The notes below the pieces were generated by a model. It was not told the origin of the DNA, did no database searches, and saw only the letters and a list, made by a program, of their open reading frames with translations. This document shows, piece by piece, positions 1 through 11,700 of a stretch of 64,000 nucleotides of DNA (positions are counted from its first letter, which is position 1; the number at the start of each line of letters is the position of its first letter). The position numbers and the translations under genes are program-made. Location of the stretch: the NCBI GenBank assembly GCA_030248065.1, contig JASAMV010002688.1, forward strand, positions 62,001 through 126,000. Direction: 5' to 3'. The stretch is from Rhynchonema sp. JSB1_4. Its lineage: Eukaryota; Nematoda; Chromadorea; Monhysterida; Xyalidae.

Positions 1-144
1 ATCCGTGGACGTCGGGTTGTAACACTAATTCCGACCACCGTGCTAATGTTTCGGCTGCACCTAATAAATTACTTTTTTTTGGTTTGTGTCGATATTAGTA
101 CTGCCACTCGTTCGCCCATTGACAAATCTCGCCTCCATCTGTGA

Positions 145-2377
145 ATGCGTCCACCCAAAGTTGATAATGTTGTTGGACAACTTCAGTTCGCGCGTCGCCA
201 CGGTCCATCGGACGACGGACTACTGCTCGACGAGCACATACAATCGCTGCGTTGGTTCGTGTTGTCGTGCGAAGCGCACGCCGCGCTCGTGTCGTCGCCG
301 ACGAATTCGCTGATCAAACGACATCCGCCGTTCACACCACGCACCTACCGGGCTCAGACCGGGACTGGGCTTGATGTGTCACACAGCACGAACGGGGAGC
401 CGGTGCCAGACTCGCACTCAGCGACAGATGACGATGCGACACTGTTGAATGGTGAACGGGCATGTCCGGTCTCAGACCATGACCCCTCTGGATTGGCCGG
501 TGATGAGCCCGAATGCCACGTGGTGACTCTAATGGAGTCGCCGGTCAAGGAGGAGGAGGTGCAAAATCCGAGCTCAGACATGGACTCAAGCCCCACTCGC
601 GAGTTTTGTCTGCCGTGCACCTACCCGAGTACGAGTGCAGCCGCGACGAACGGTGAGGTGCAAAGACAGAATTGGGCTGAAAGGGTACTCGTTCGAAGGG
701 ACCCGACACTGGCTGAGAGGGATCAGACGCGTAAATGGGTCGCACCGCCGAAACATGTGCTCAAATTGACATTGCAGGTAAACAAACTGGGTTAAATTAA
801 GTTAAACAGGATTGAACCAGCAATCTTTTTAATTTTTTTCACTTTTAGGCGATCACCGATTTCACAATGTTGCGCGACGGTGACCGGGTATTGGTGTGTT
901 TGTCGGGAGGCAAGGACTCGTTGTCGCTCTTGCACACGATGCGACAGGTGCAGAGAATTAGTGCCAGGTGCCAATTGAGTGTTTCGAATTTTTCTCTCTT
1001 CATGCTTGTCTCTTCATTCTAATATTTACTTGTTCTCAGCGCCAACAAGATCAATTTCGAGTTGGGCGCAATCACGGTTGACCCGATGTCCAGTGCCTAC
1101 GACCCGTCGCCGCTAATTGATTACTTGAAGGCACTAAACACCGAATATTTGTATGAACAACAAGGTAAATTCAAAAAAGGAAAAACCATTCACATTTAGA
1201 TAAGTCAGAGAAACACTTAATCAAAATGTGAATTCATATTTTCGATTCGATTCGGTGTCCGTGCGGACAGAGTCGAAATCCATACTTATAGCACGCGCTA
1301 TGCTACAACACATGACATCGCTATACATGCCAGATATGTTTAATTTTCAGACATAGTCGGCCAGGCAGCGTCGCTGGGTGCATCTTGTGCTTCGATTTGT
1401 GCGTTCTGCAGTCGTATGAAAAGGGGACGACTGTACGCAGCTGCGCGCGCATTGCACTGGAACGTGCTCGCATTCGGACAGCATTTGGACGATTTGGCTG
1501 AAAGGTGACTGCTGATGTTTCACTGTATTGGTTGATGATCATTGTGGCTGGCATGTCGGTTGGATAATTTTTTAGCTGCCAGTTTCTTCTTTTGTTTACT
1601 TTCGTGTGGTTTGACTTGACCGGCCCCGACGCAAAACTATTCAATAACATTACTCACCATCCTGTGCTCTTTCAGCTTTCTGATGAACGCGTTCCAAAAC
1701 GGCTCGCTGCGCACGATGAAGGCGCACTATTCGGTCAAGTACGTTTTCAGTATCTGTGTGTTCAATCCTTGTTGAATCAGGGTCATGCTCTGCTTGCTGT
1801 CTCAGGCAAAACGACTTGCGTGTTATCCGCCCGTTCGTCTACGTGCGTGAAAAGGACCTGCGTGTATTTGCCGAATCCAGTCAGCTGCCTGTGATACCGG
1901 AGAATTGTCCGGCCTGTTTTGAGCAGCCAAAGGTACGTGAGCAGAATTATTTTTTGTCAGTGTTTCTTCTTCAGTTTTGTGGTCGAGATGTTCTCGCATT
2001 GCCAATCGATTGAATTCAGATGGACAAAATTATGGTAATTGTTCTCGAACCACACAGCGCTGTCAGTCTAAAACCAAAAGCTTTGTGTTTTGGGCCCGTT
2101 TCGGGTTTGAAAACAAGTGGATGAAGTGAAATGAAAAATTAAATAAAATTTGTTTAAAAATTTAAAGAAATGAAACAAATGAAGTACAGATGAGACTACG
2201 TTGACACAGGAACGTCATCGAATCAAGCAATTGCTCGCCAGTCAAGAACTGCACAATCGAGCTGTGTTCCCGTCCCTGCGTGCTGCACTCAGACCGCTGA
2301 TGGCTGCCGCAAGGGGACAGACTGCTGGCCAGATATTGGCGCCGAGCATTGGTCAACACGATGAGGAGGAAGATTGA
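145..2377 (+). CDS. TtcA-like PP-loop tRNA thiolase (seven exons)
   Basis: Exons 145-777, 849-967, 1040-1164, 1351-1504, 1676-1738, 1806-1932 and 2210-2377 join in phase to 462 residues. The N-terminal ~200 residues are acidic and low-complexity. The catalytic part starts near residue 212 with [20 protein letters not shown], the ATP-binding PP-loop at ~230-235. [10 protein letters not shown] (~305-313) and [10 protein letters not shown] (~397-405) supply the cysteines that bind the Fe-S cluster in Ttc[12 protein letters not shown] is also characteristic of the family. By family knowledge these proteins adenylate a tRNA base and exchange oxygen for sulphur (2-thiocytidine 32 in bacteria). The resemblance is to TtcA rather than the CTU1/NCS6 type. 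The ATG at 145 is the first in frame, but an upstream exon outside the window cannot be excluded. The C-terminus ends in an acidic DEEED. Confidence 0.87.
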
Positions 2378-3481
2378 GGAATCATCAGGATTACCGTTGG
2401 GCTTATCCTACCAAAATTTATCATTCTAGTTGTTATTGTTTTTCTATCCTGAAGCGGGTATGCTTGCTAGGCCCGACTCACTGCATGGCTTGTTACAAAT
2501 TGTTAGATGTATCTGAGAATAAACGAGAGTTCTCTTGTCGTTTTTCTCGGGATTACGATTTGTTCTGCCCGGGCTTGCACCATATGCCGCGTTGTGACAA
2601 TATGCCACCATCGCGTTACCTGAACCATGCATGTGCTCTATTTTATTCGATAACCTTCTGACATCACCTGAATTTGCCTGAATTCACAAGGCGATGTAAA
2701 TGCCGGACGGAGACCGGGACCAAGAGGACGTGTGCCATCATCTTCATCAGCCACACGCACAAGTCTGGTTGGAGATGCAGCACAACGCGACACAAGAGTC
2801 AACGGCGTCGGAGAGAAATGGTGACGTGGATGGATCTGATGCATATCTCATTGCTCAACCAAATAGACGTGAATCTGGTTCGTTGGTTCATCCATTTCGT
2901 TCTTGTGACCCACACCTACCTGGTCAAAATTGTTATTTATTGACCACTTTTCAGAGAAATACAGTATCACGGCATGCCCAATTACTCGCACTGTTGAAAT
3001 TAGTCCCTGGTCAGGAGCTTGTCAAAAAACATCTTGACTGCACGGTGTTTTGTCAGCAGAATACGGCGCATACATGTGCGCTTGTACATATAGTGATCCT
3101 TATTCTTCGCTTTGGTTTTGCTGCCCCGCCTAGTTTTTCGTCTTGTGACTCTGTCGTGAATATTTTATGCTCCGGTTGTCAGATTTCGGGGAATGTCGTT
3201 TTACTTATCAGGCTACATCCGCTAAAAATACACCAGATCAGCCCTGTGGTGTTGTCTCGACACTCGACTAATAAGTTATTCAATGAATAGCAAGCGTGTT
3301 AGTCTAGTCAAGCAAACACCGCCAGCAAAACTGCCGATGTTGTGATTCATAATGTCACAAACGTCAAAGTGTGTGGGACAAAGTTGCTAGCAGGATTAGG
3401 CGAAAGTATTTTCGTAAATGCTTGATCGTAAAAGGCCAATGAAAACTTACGAATGCTATATTTTACACTGTTCTTGCAGAC
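2378..3481. other. Spacer between the TtcA-like and sphingomyelin-synthase-like genes
   Basis: No exon with credible splice sites or family resemblance was found. An open frame at 2700-3290 has no recognisable content. The 3' untranslated part of the upstream gene and the promoter of the next must lie here; an AATAAA at about 2518 could be the polyadenylation signal of the former. Confidence 0.5.
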
Positions 3482-5746
3482 ATGTCAACGGTACAACCAG
3501 TGTACCCATCAGAACCCTGCAAAACCGCATTTTCATTTCTGCTCGCTGCGAGTGCGTTAATTGGCAATATATTCGCATTAGCCATCGTACATGACTACAC
3601 ACCGCGGTACGTGGCTGTTTTGGTGTGTGTTTGGCGCCTTTTGCAAAAGTTGACGATCACTCGGTGACTTGTTTTCAGAGCTCGTGATTTGAACGAACGT
3701 TAGACCTAGACCTATTCACTGAAGATTTGTGAACAACTTGCACATTGTCAGCTCCCCTCCCCCCAGCTATATACACCACTGACGAGCGGTGCTGTGCATC
3801 TGGTCATCGTCAGTGCAAGCGCCCCAGATGACCACGTGACCCCTGAAAGGAACGGACACACCCGCGTTGGTGTTACGCTCGCTTTTGAATGAAACATTGC
3901 TGTTTGTGCGCTTACAGCAACGCGGTGCTGCCCGATCTCGTGTTCTTTCTCATCCCGTACCAACAATGGGCAGTGCGCACGGCCGATGTGTGCATGAACG
4001 TGGTCATCGTAACAACGGTGCTGTTGATGGGTGTGCTGCATCGGTATCGATGGATTGTCGTCCGCAGATGGCTGACCATGTTGTTTCGTTAGTTGCCGTT
4101 GACTGAATTTGGGATGGTTTACTGCTGTAGACGTCGATGGAACGGCGGCCACTGGTTCTTTTTAAGTCCCTGGTACCCAACCCCCCCCCCCACACACAAG
4201 CGCATGTGAGAACAGCAGCATGTCAGGTGCACGAACGCAGGACGAAATCAAACTCAATCGGCCCATCCGGGGCTTGTCCACCTTCAGAAACCCCTTCCCC
4301 AATCACCCCCAAACCCTCCCCCCCCAAAACCAACAAACACCAAAAAAAAAAAAAACAAAAAAAAAAAAAAAAACGCGGACCGATTACTAAGTTTGATTCC
4401 GACCATTCTCAATTGCAGTGCTGTACGGTATTCGTATCCCGTGTCTGACGTTGACCGTCCTTCCCACCTGTGTGCACAACAACAGCATTGCCTGTGCACC
4501 AGCCATGAATCATACGGACTGGTCGGTGGTCGTGTATAGGGTGGTGCACTACTTGATAGGCGACAAGGTGATGTTTCATTGGGATTCTGTGCTTTCGTGC
4601 TAGTCTGACATGACTCTTGTGTTAATTAAGCGATGATGTTAGGAAATGTCTCGCAGGTATGTGATCTTTCAATACAATATGGAGGTTTTGTCTGACCTGG
4701 CCTAATCCATAAAACGCACCAAGCATGTGTCAACTAGCAGTCGCTGGCTTGACCACCAACTGGCGTGCTCACTTAGTGCTCTTTACGGATCAGGCAATGC
4801 TTTCGAAAAAAACCTTTTTTGTCCGTATAAACCCACAGAACTCATCATCCTTTCGACTTGCAGCATTCGGACCAAATGTTGTGCGGCGACATATTCTACT
4901 CTGGTCACACAATTCAGCTGTGTGTCGGCTGTCTAATGCTGTGCCGTTACACACCCATGGGGCTGTATTGGACGGTGTTCCGTGTTTGCGCACGTCTGGT
5001 CACTGCATTGGGCGTCTGCAGTCTGATGATCAGTCATGGACACTATGCCATTGATGTGCTCGTGTCATATGTGCTCGTCACAATGGTGTTCAGGTGCGTC
5101 TGTCAGTTGCATTTTCAGTCAATTGGTCAAGACAAATCAAAATACTGACAAACTTGGGCCTATCAATGCACACGCTGGTTCGATGGCCCTGCCAGCGCAT
5201 GTGCTAACTGCTAACTGGCAATGTGAACATCAAGTGTTTTGTCTTCGCTAAGAGGCTGATATCAAACATAGTGATCTGATCGGACCAGTTTACCCTGGCG
5301 CTTTACAGTCGCATCAGACTGTCTATATAGACGAGTTGATGTCGTCGGACTAGACTGACCGATCACAAAGATGTGATCGGACCACTAGGACCGATCAGAT
5401 TCTATTCTGTCCACTCATCAAGTTTGATCTCAACCACAACGTTCCATCCGCTTCGCATGTTTGCAGTCTGTACCATTCACATTGCGAGACGCCGAACGCG
5501 TGTCGTGAGTGCAGTGCCGCCCGCTCGTGGCTGTTCGCCGTGGTCTATTGGATGGAGCACAACGTGCCGGCCAAGTCGTTCACCAATCAATTGTCGTGGC
5601 CGTTGGCCCGACCGACGTTCATGGTCACGTTGATGAAACGATGCTCGGCTGCTGAAACATTACGTGAAGCGGACAACATTGACGATGGTGGTGGTGGTGG
5701 CTGTTGGGAGTGGTGCACTGGCCGCAAGTCGGAACGCGTCACGTGA
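3482..5746 (+). CDS. Sphingomyelin synthase-family phosphotransferase (five exons)
   Basis: Exons 3482-3606, 3918-4087, 4419-4567, 4864-5093 and 5467-5746 give 317 residues in phase, slightly short for the family. The order of conserved blocks fits sphingomyelin synthases: EPCKTAFSFL with the first membrane helix and VHDYTPR, then LPDLVFFLIP, then LHRYRWIVVRR. Next come the D3 motif CGDIFYSGHT and the D4 motif SHGHYAIDVLVSY, which hold the His-His-Asp catalytic triad. The C-terminal tail contains YWMEHNVPAKSF and a run of glycines. The enzyme is a six-helix Golgi or plasma-membrane protein that moves phosphocholine (SMS1/2) or phosphoethanolamine (SMSr) from a phospholipid to ceramide. I cannot tell these substrates apart here; no SAM domain is visible, so it is more SMS2-like in layout. 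Intron 2 contains homopolymer C and A tracts (4180-4375). Confidence 0.9.
4699..4797. repeat. ~100-bp terminal-inverted-repeat element, copy 1
   Basis: This short element in intron 3 of the sphingomyelin-synthase gene starts GGCCTAATCCATAAAACGCA and ends with CTCTTTACGGATCAGGCAA, an imperfect inverted repeat. Similar ~100-bp units are at 29260-29353 and 58017-58113; all end in ATCAGGCAAT. It has no coding capacity and is probably a miniature non-autonomous transposon. Confidence 0.5.
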
Positions 5747-7296
5747 TAGCGTGGAATTGTCGATTTGTGTCTGTCTGCCGACTACTGGAATTCTTCCTGA
5801 TGAATGGTAATGTATGAAACATCCCCTGTCTGCTTTTTTGTTAACCTTCTGTGTTAAGCCCTATTGCTAGACAAGTCATTGTTATGAGTTGCGCAAGTTT
5901 CACGATTCGGGCAGGCGGTCAGCTATATAAACAACTTAATTTTAAGAAGCGTTATCTCACAATGCACTGCTGTTGTGCGATGATTGTGTATTATCTCATT
6001 CAAGCGTTTGCTGTTTGTTATCTTTCTTTTGTCACCAAGCCAAAGATTTTTGACACCAGCTCCGCGTGCATGATAACTATGATTGTCTCATTTATTGATA
6101 TTTTAGGATCATAATCACTATCAATACCAATTTCGTTGTACATGTAACACTCTGGGCATTGGGCAGCTCATTTTGCTGAATGTGTATCATTGGATTTGTT
6201 CATTACCACTAGTATTGTGATACTGACTTGTTCAATTTCTTGTTTCTTTTAACAGAAGGGTTTCTATTTTTTACACTTGTTATTTTTTCACAGTTTTCAT
6301 CTGAATGGTTCAATTATTCAAACCTGCTGTTTGCGGTGCGCAAATAATAATGGCAACTTGTTTGGAAAAGCCTATATGATAATACATTGACGCCTGACGC
6401 GTGCATAATAGGTATTTGACCGTTTGATCGATCAGTTTTTCAATTAGTTGTTGTTTCGCCTGGGTAATAATTTTTAACCTATGAGGATTTATGTTTTTTT
6501 CATCTTTACTGGTCACACTTCCTGCGGTCGCTAATCTATTTTCGATGTTGTTACGGAACTGGATTTTGATTCCAAATTTTCCTTGATTCTTTATTCCATT
6601 TGTAGTGTGCTGTTCTATATCTGCTGATGTGATCACACTTTAAGACAGTGTTTGACACAATGTGGTATCAATACACCTTTGGGCTATATTTGTTCTGTGT
6701 TGTAATACATGACTACACATGTTCATATAATAAATGCCGTTACAGTTAATTGTGCTTGGTTGTAAAATATGAGAATTCATTGTTCAATTGGTTCATCCTT
6801 TTTGATAAAACTTGTGTTTGCGTGTCGGTATGTTTTCTCAGGGCTGCTTCTTGGAGTTGCGACCACCTGGAGAGAATACGGTGTGCCGTATCTGGATCTC
6901 GCGTGCCGAGCAAACGGTAAAACGCATGATGTGACTGCTATGCACACCCTCGTTTTTGAGCTGGCGAAAAAAGATTGCTATGTATAATTTGTCTCGCGTT
7001 TGCTGTTGTTGATGCTGCGCTTGGTAGTGTGTTCAGGCGCGTAGCTACATAGGTCCGATTTCGGGGATGCCACGGGTGAAAAGTACTTTTTATCTGGTGC
7101 ATATTTAATTTTCGAAACCAATTTCGATCTGGTGCTTGTGCAGTTTTTCACGCTCCGAATGTTGCTGTTTCTTTTATGCATTACGTCCATCGGGCATCTG
7201 TGGAACAGCAAGTTTCATTCCATGGGATGTGCATGTGAAACAACAGGAGCATTAAGGCTCAATTAACTGGGCAAAACAGGATCAAGTTCAAACATT
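5747..7296. other. AT-rich spacer with no recognised gene
   Basis: The first part is presumably the 3' untranslated region of the sphingomyelin-synthase gene. The rest is AT-rich with several T/A runs. Open frames at 5851-6114, 6310-6636 and 6769-6987 show no domain, splice context or family resemblance. I see no RNA gene. Confidence 0.5.
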
Positions 7297-8191
7297 TCAT
7301 AGCTGCAGTGGTTCAGTTTTGATGACTTCAATGGTCGGTCGGCCGATATCTGCCGGTTTCACGACCCTGATTACTGGTTGGTTAGCTGTTTGTTGCTTTG
7401 TACATTTGACCACGATCTTCTGCTGCACGATTGAACGTTTGACATCGCCACCGGGCTGCTTGACAATGGAAGATGTAGGCGGTCTGCGTCGGGCAGATGT
7501 GAACAGGGATCTTATCATCGGATGCCGCGCGTCACGATGTCGTTTGAGTTCAACCGCGTTGGCGAAATGCAAATCGCACGCGTCGCAGCTGCAAACAGAC
7601 GTGCAGGTTGCACATTATAAGCACAAGCAGGATTGAGCAAGGACCTAATCTTCTTGTTGACCACAAATGCTCTTGGAGTCAAATTCATAGACCAAAAACA
7701 AAATGTAGCTGAACACAAAACGCACACATCGTGATAGTTTACTCACTTGTATGATGTCAAGTTTGGATGGTATGTCTTGATGTGCAACTGCACACTGCCC
7801 GCTCGGGTGAATGACCGACCACAGTGTTGGCATGGGTGCCTTTTGGTGGGATAGTGGATGTTCAGATGCATCGCCAGTTGTGATTTGAACTTGAAACATC
7901 TGCCGCATACGTCGCACGCAAAGTCACGCTCGTCCGTGTGCAATGCTTTGTGATGCTTGACCACTTGGAGTTGTTGCTGAAAATGCAACGTGAAATTCAA
8001 GCAGAATATGAGACCAAACAAGTCAACAAAACATTTCGACACAAACAACCCACCTTGAAGCACACGCCACACTCGCCACATTCGAATGGTCGGTCGTCAG
8101 TGTGAACGAACGCCGTGTGTTCCCTCAATTGGCCCTTCAATGTGAATGTGAGGCCACAAAGCTCGCACGTGTGCGGCTTGAGAACATCCAT
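7297..8191 (-). CDS. C2H2 zinc-finger protein, five fingers (three exons)
   Basis: On the minus strand, exons 8191-8054, 7976-7747 and 7588-7297 join in phase to 219 residues. Finger 1 is CELCGLTFTLKGQLREH..H. Finger 2 starts CGECGVCFK and is split by intron 1. Finger 3 is CDVCGRCFKFKSQLAMH..H and finger 4 is CQHCGRSFTRAGSVQLH..H. Finger 5 is CDACDLHFANAVELKRH..H, whose first residue pair straddles intron 2. The linkers H-TDDRPFEC, H-TDERDFAC and H-YPTKRHPC are close to the classic TGEKP linker, so the protein is probably a sequence-specific DNA-binding factor. The C-terminal ~70 residues are basic with VIRVVKPADIGRP and end EPLQL. The ATG at 8191 sits five residues before finger 1; an upstream exon is possible. 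Orthology is not assignable. Confidence 0.85.
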
Positions 8192-8701
8192 TTGCACGAA
8201 TTTTGCGAGAGCTTGTTGTTCGAGAAGTTCGCACTGGTTTTATGAATCACACAGCGCAATACGATCAAATTCGGTGGACTTGGCGGATCAGTCCGCGCAG
8301 TTGAATTGTCTGCGTGCAAGTGCATGAAAAATCCAAAACATCATTTTTCGAGCCCCAAATGAAACGAAATCACATGCAAGCAAAACGTGGAACATTAGAC
8401 CGAGAGCGAAGCCAAACTAAACGAAATCAGGGTTCACCTTTGTCAATCGTGTCGGCTTGGCGCGCTTTTAAAAGGACAAAAATGCGCGAGCGCACTCCCC
8501 GACGCGCGAAATTTCAAAGATTGTTTTCATCAGCTTTGCTTGCTTTGGCTTGTGTTGAGGTCAAGTGGCATTCATGTCATGCTTTGCTTTCCAGAAATCA
8601 AAATAAAACAGCTATTTACCGCCCAGCGTGCGGAAACTACCGAGAAACTGAAAGCGATTGATTGGATCTACTCCACTCGCGTCGCGCACGACAACGACAA
8701 A
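8192..8701. promoter_or_regulatory. Shared divergent promoter region, zinc-finger gene / RAD51
   Basis: About 510 bp separate the two start codons, which point away from each other. Both promoters and 5' untranslated regions, if no upstream exons exist, must fit here. A TTTTAAAAGG stretch at about 8466 is the only TATA-like sequence noticed. The role is inferred from gene orientation, not from a recognised element. Confidence 0.4.
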
Positions 8702-11700
8702 ATGTCGAGCAGCAAGACAAAAATACGCACTCCACCGCCAAAGCAAGAAACAGCATCAAAAGCGGTTGTTGAAGAGGCATCGTCGACTGCTGATGATGTT
8801 GGACACACACCGTTAGGTCGTCTTGAGGTTCGTTGGGCTGCTGGTGCTGGGGGAACTTTTATCAATGTTTAGCGTTGGTCACCACAATTGCAAAAATCCC
8901 GAAATTTCCCACGTCCGGGATTTTTGCAAGCAGCAAACATCCCGGACGCGGACGGGCATGGTCACAATTGCGTCCGGCATTATGTAGGCTGTTCCAAAGT
9001 CCGGGACGCGTGAAATAGCGTTCTAAAAATTTATGATTCGCGTCCCGGAGCAGTGTAGTTCCTGGTCCGGCGCGGCGGTTAGTGTACCTACCCCTTTTTT
9101 CCATGCGGCGGTTAGTGTACCTCCCTGGGGGGGAAGACCCAAATCCAGGGAAAAGTCACTTTTTGAGGTAGAAAATTTGACCTATTTTTGGCCCTTTTTG
9201 GAAAAAATTCTCCATAAAAAGGGTATTTTGGCGAATTTTGACAACATCGACCTTAAAATCACCCATTTTAGGCCTAAAAATGCCCATTTTAGGCCTAAAA
9301 ATGCCTATCTTGGGCAAAAATTGAGGCGGTTAGTGTACCTGGCGCGGCGGTTAGTGTACTAGTGTACCTTCGTCGCGGCGGTTAGTGTACCTTAGGGGGG
9401 GACCCCCCTCCCCCCCAGGAACTACACTGTCCCGGAGGAAGGACCAGCTCAGGAAAAAGCAGTGGTGTAGCTACCCAGGCGGGGCGGCAACCTACTGTAC
9501 CACCCAAAATGCGGGGCGGCAACCTACCTACTGTACCAGCCGAGCTAGGGGGGGGTCGTACCACTTGGGGGGGGTCATCTGGAAACCGAAATTTTTTATG
9601 TCTAAATACTGAAGAAAATGTGGCCTAAAACACTAATTTCGCGCGCAGCGCGCGATTTTTCGCCTATTTGCAGACAAATATGCTAATTTTATGCAATTTT
9701 AAGCCAAAAATGAATGTTTTGGGTGAAAAGTTAGGTGGGGCGGCAACCTACCTACTGTACCAGGGGAGGGGCGGCAACCTACCTACTGTACCAGGCGAGG
9801 GGCGGCAACCTACCTACTGTACCTAGGGGGGTCCCCCCCCCACCCCACCCCCCCCCCCAGCTACACCACTGGGAAAAAGTAATCTTCGTTGAGAAATTTT
9901 GCCCTTTTTCTGTTTGTTTTTGGAAAAAGCCCCTGTAAGAGGGTGTATTTGCGATTCTTGACAGTTTCAACTTGCTAGTTTAGACCTAAAAATACCCATT
10001 TTAGGCCTGAGAAACTCATATCTAGCAGGTTACAATTAAGAAATTAAGTGCGCTGGGGTTGGGGAATTAGGCTTGCTTGCAGTGCTGTGGCTGGGGGGAC
10101 CTCCCCCAGAGGTACAGTATCTCCCCCTCGCCGATACGGTATGTGCCCCCCGCGCTCAGGTACAGTTTCTCCCTCTTTCTGCTGCGGTATCTCCCCCAAT
10201 TTTTCCACAATTTCACCCCAAAAGTACCCTTTTTGGTCCAAAATGGCTTAAAAACGGGTCAAAATCGACCAAAAATGCGAAGCTTCGCGCGATGCACATT
10301 TTAACCCACAAAATTGTATTTTCGCGATCGCGAAAGTCAGTGTAGTGGCAGGCAAATGGTTGCAAGGTACCCTTGGGGGGGGATGGATCCAGATGGTTGC
10401 AAGGTACCCCCCTACCCAGCCTCCGGAAGGTTGCAAGGTACCCCTGAGGTCCGAAAAAAGGGTGTTTTTTGCATGCATTATACTGCAAATTTGGCCGAAA
10501 AATAGGTACTTTTTTGCATTTTGGCCGAAAATTTGCCTAAAATACCTATTATATGGAGGTTTGCGCGCGGAGCGCGCGAATTTTGGGGTTTTGAGGTCGA
10601 AAAACACCCATTTTTGCCTATAAAAACCATAAATTGATGATTGCAAGGTACCCTCCGGGGTGGTTGCAAGGTACCTACCCTTCCCCCCCCATCCCCCCCA
10701 AGGGGTGGTTGCAAGGTACCTACTCCTTAGGGGGGGGAATCCCCCCCATCCCCCCCCAGCCACTACACTGGCGAAAGTAGTGTGGTACAGATTTCTCTCT
10801 AAAATTTTTTCCCTCCACCACCGCCCACCCCCTAAATTGGATTTCCCCCATAGTAGTGGCTGGGGGGGTTGGGGGGTTACCCCCCTCTCAGTACTTACCT
10901 ACCACAAAACCCGAGGGGGGGTTGGGGGGGTTGGTTGAGTACTTACCTCTCACAACTCCAAATCATACCTCTCACAAGCAATTTTATGCCTTTTTAAGGC
11001 AGAAATCGGTGTTTTTCGACCTTATTTTCCCAAAAATCGCGCGCAAACCCACCCATAATACCTATTTTTAGGCCATTTTCGGCGAAAATTTTGAAAAATT
11101 ACTATTTTTACATTTTACCTCAATTTTTGGCCAAAATTGTATCACAAAAACGGTGTTTTTTCGCCTTTTTGGGTGACCAAAATCATACCTCTCACGCTTC
11201 CGGTCCCAACCCCGCATCATACTTACCTCCCACACGTGGGCCTGCCACTACACTGATTTCCCCTCCCCCAAATTCTGGGTACAGTACCCCGGTATCTCGC
11301 CCTCTTTGGCCGCAAAGTGCAGTGTCTCTCTCCGTAGTAGCCAGTAGCCGTGGGTGCGGGCGGGAGCAACAAATTTTTGTCCCTTTTGGAACTACTTACA
11401 CTGTTTTCCTTCGACGAGAGACAGAAGGATTATTGTTCAGCAAGGGTGGGGTCGAAAATCCCGAAAAAAAACCCGAAAAAAAAATCCCGAAAGAAAAATC
11501 CCGAAAAATAAAAATCCCGAAAAAAAAATCCCGAAAAGCAAAAATCCCGAAAAATGAAATTGAGGAAAAATACAAAGCTTAAGGTGCACTAAGGGGTGTT
11601 CATGTAGTTGGAGTCCATAATTTGGGCAATGAATCAGTTGGGGCTCAAGATATTGAAATTCTCGTTCGGTCATGTCTTCCTGGCTGGCAGCCTAAGCCTA

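Larger units (their letters stand above)
8875..11340. repeat. Nest of hAT-like non-autonomous elements in RAD51 intron 1
   Basis: The interval is almost wholly repetitive. Four elements with perfect 8-bp target duplications are listed separately (9051-9429, 9460-9871, 10338-10770, 10849-11255). The last two interrupt an older element that starts CAGTGCTGTGGCTGGGGGG at 10080. Its own GGTACAGTWTCTCCC-type repeats are found at about 10110, 10160 and 10190, again at about 10787, and after the last insertion at about 11280. No clear right end was found for it. The second element (9460-9871) appears to have landed in a relative of the first, because sequence at 9880-10020 resembles the inside of 9051-9429. 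At 8885-9045 there is a separate palindromic CGTCCGGGATTTTTGCAA-type repeat. No transposase frame is visible. Confidence 0.75.

Noticed and set aside
2700..3290. 196-codon frame between the first two genes
   Set aside because: It has no domain, signal peptide or matching splice sites, and lies where untranslated and promoter sequence is expected.
10080..11340. Right end and target duplication of the older element hosting copies C and D
   Set aside because: I searched for a complement of CAGTGCTGTGGC and a second CTTGCTTG and found neither, so no boundary is claimed.
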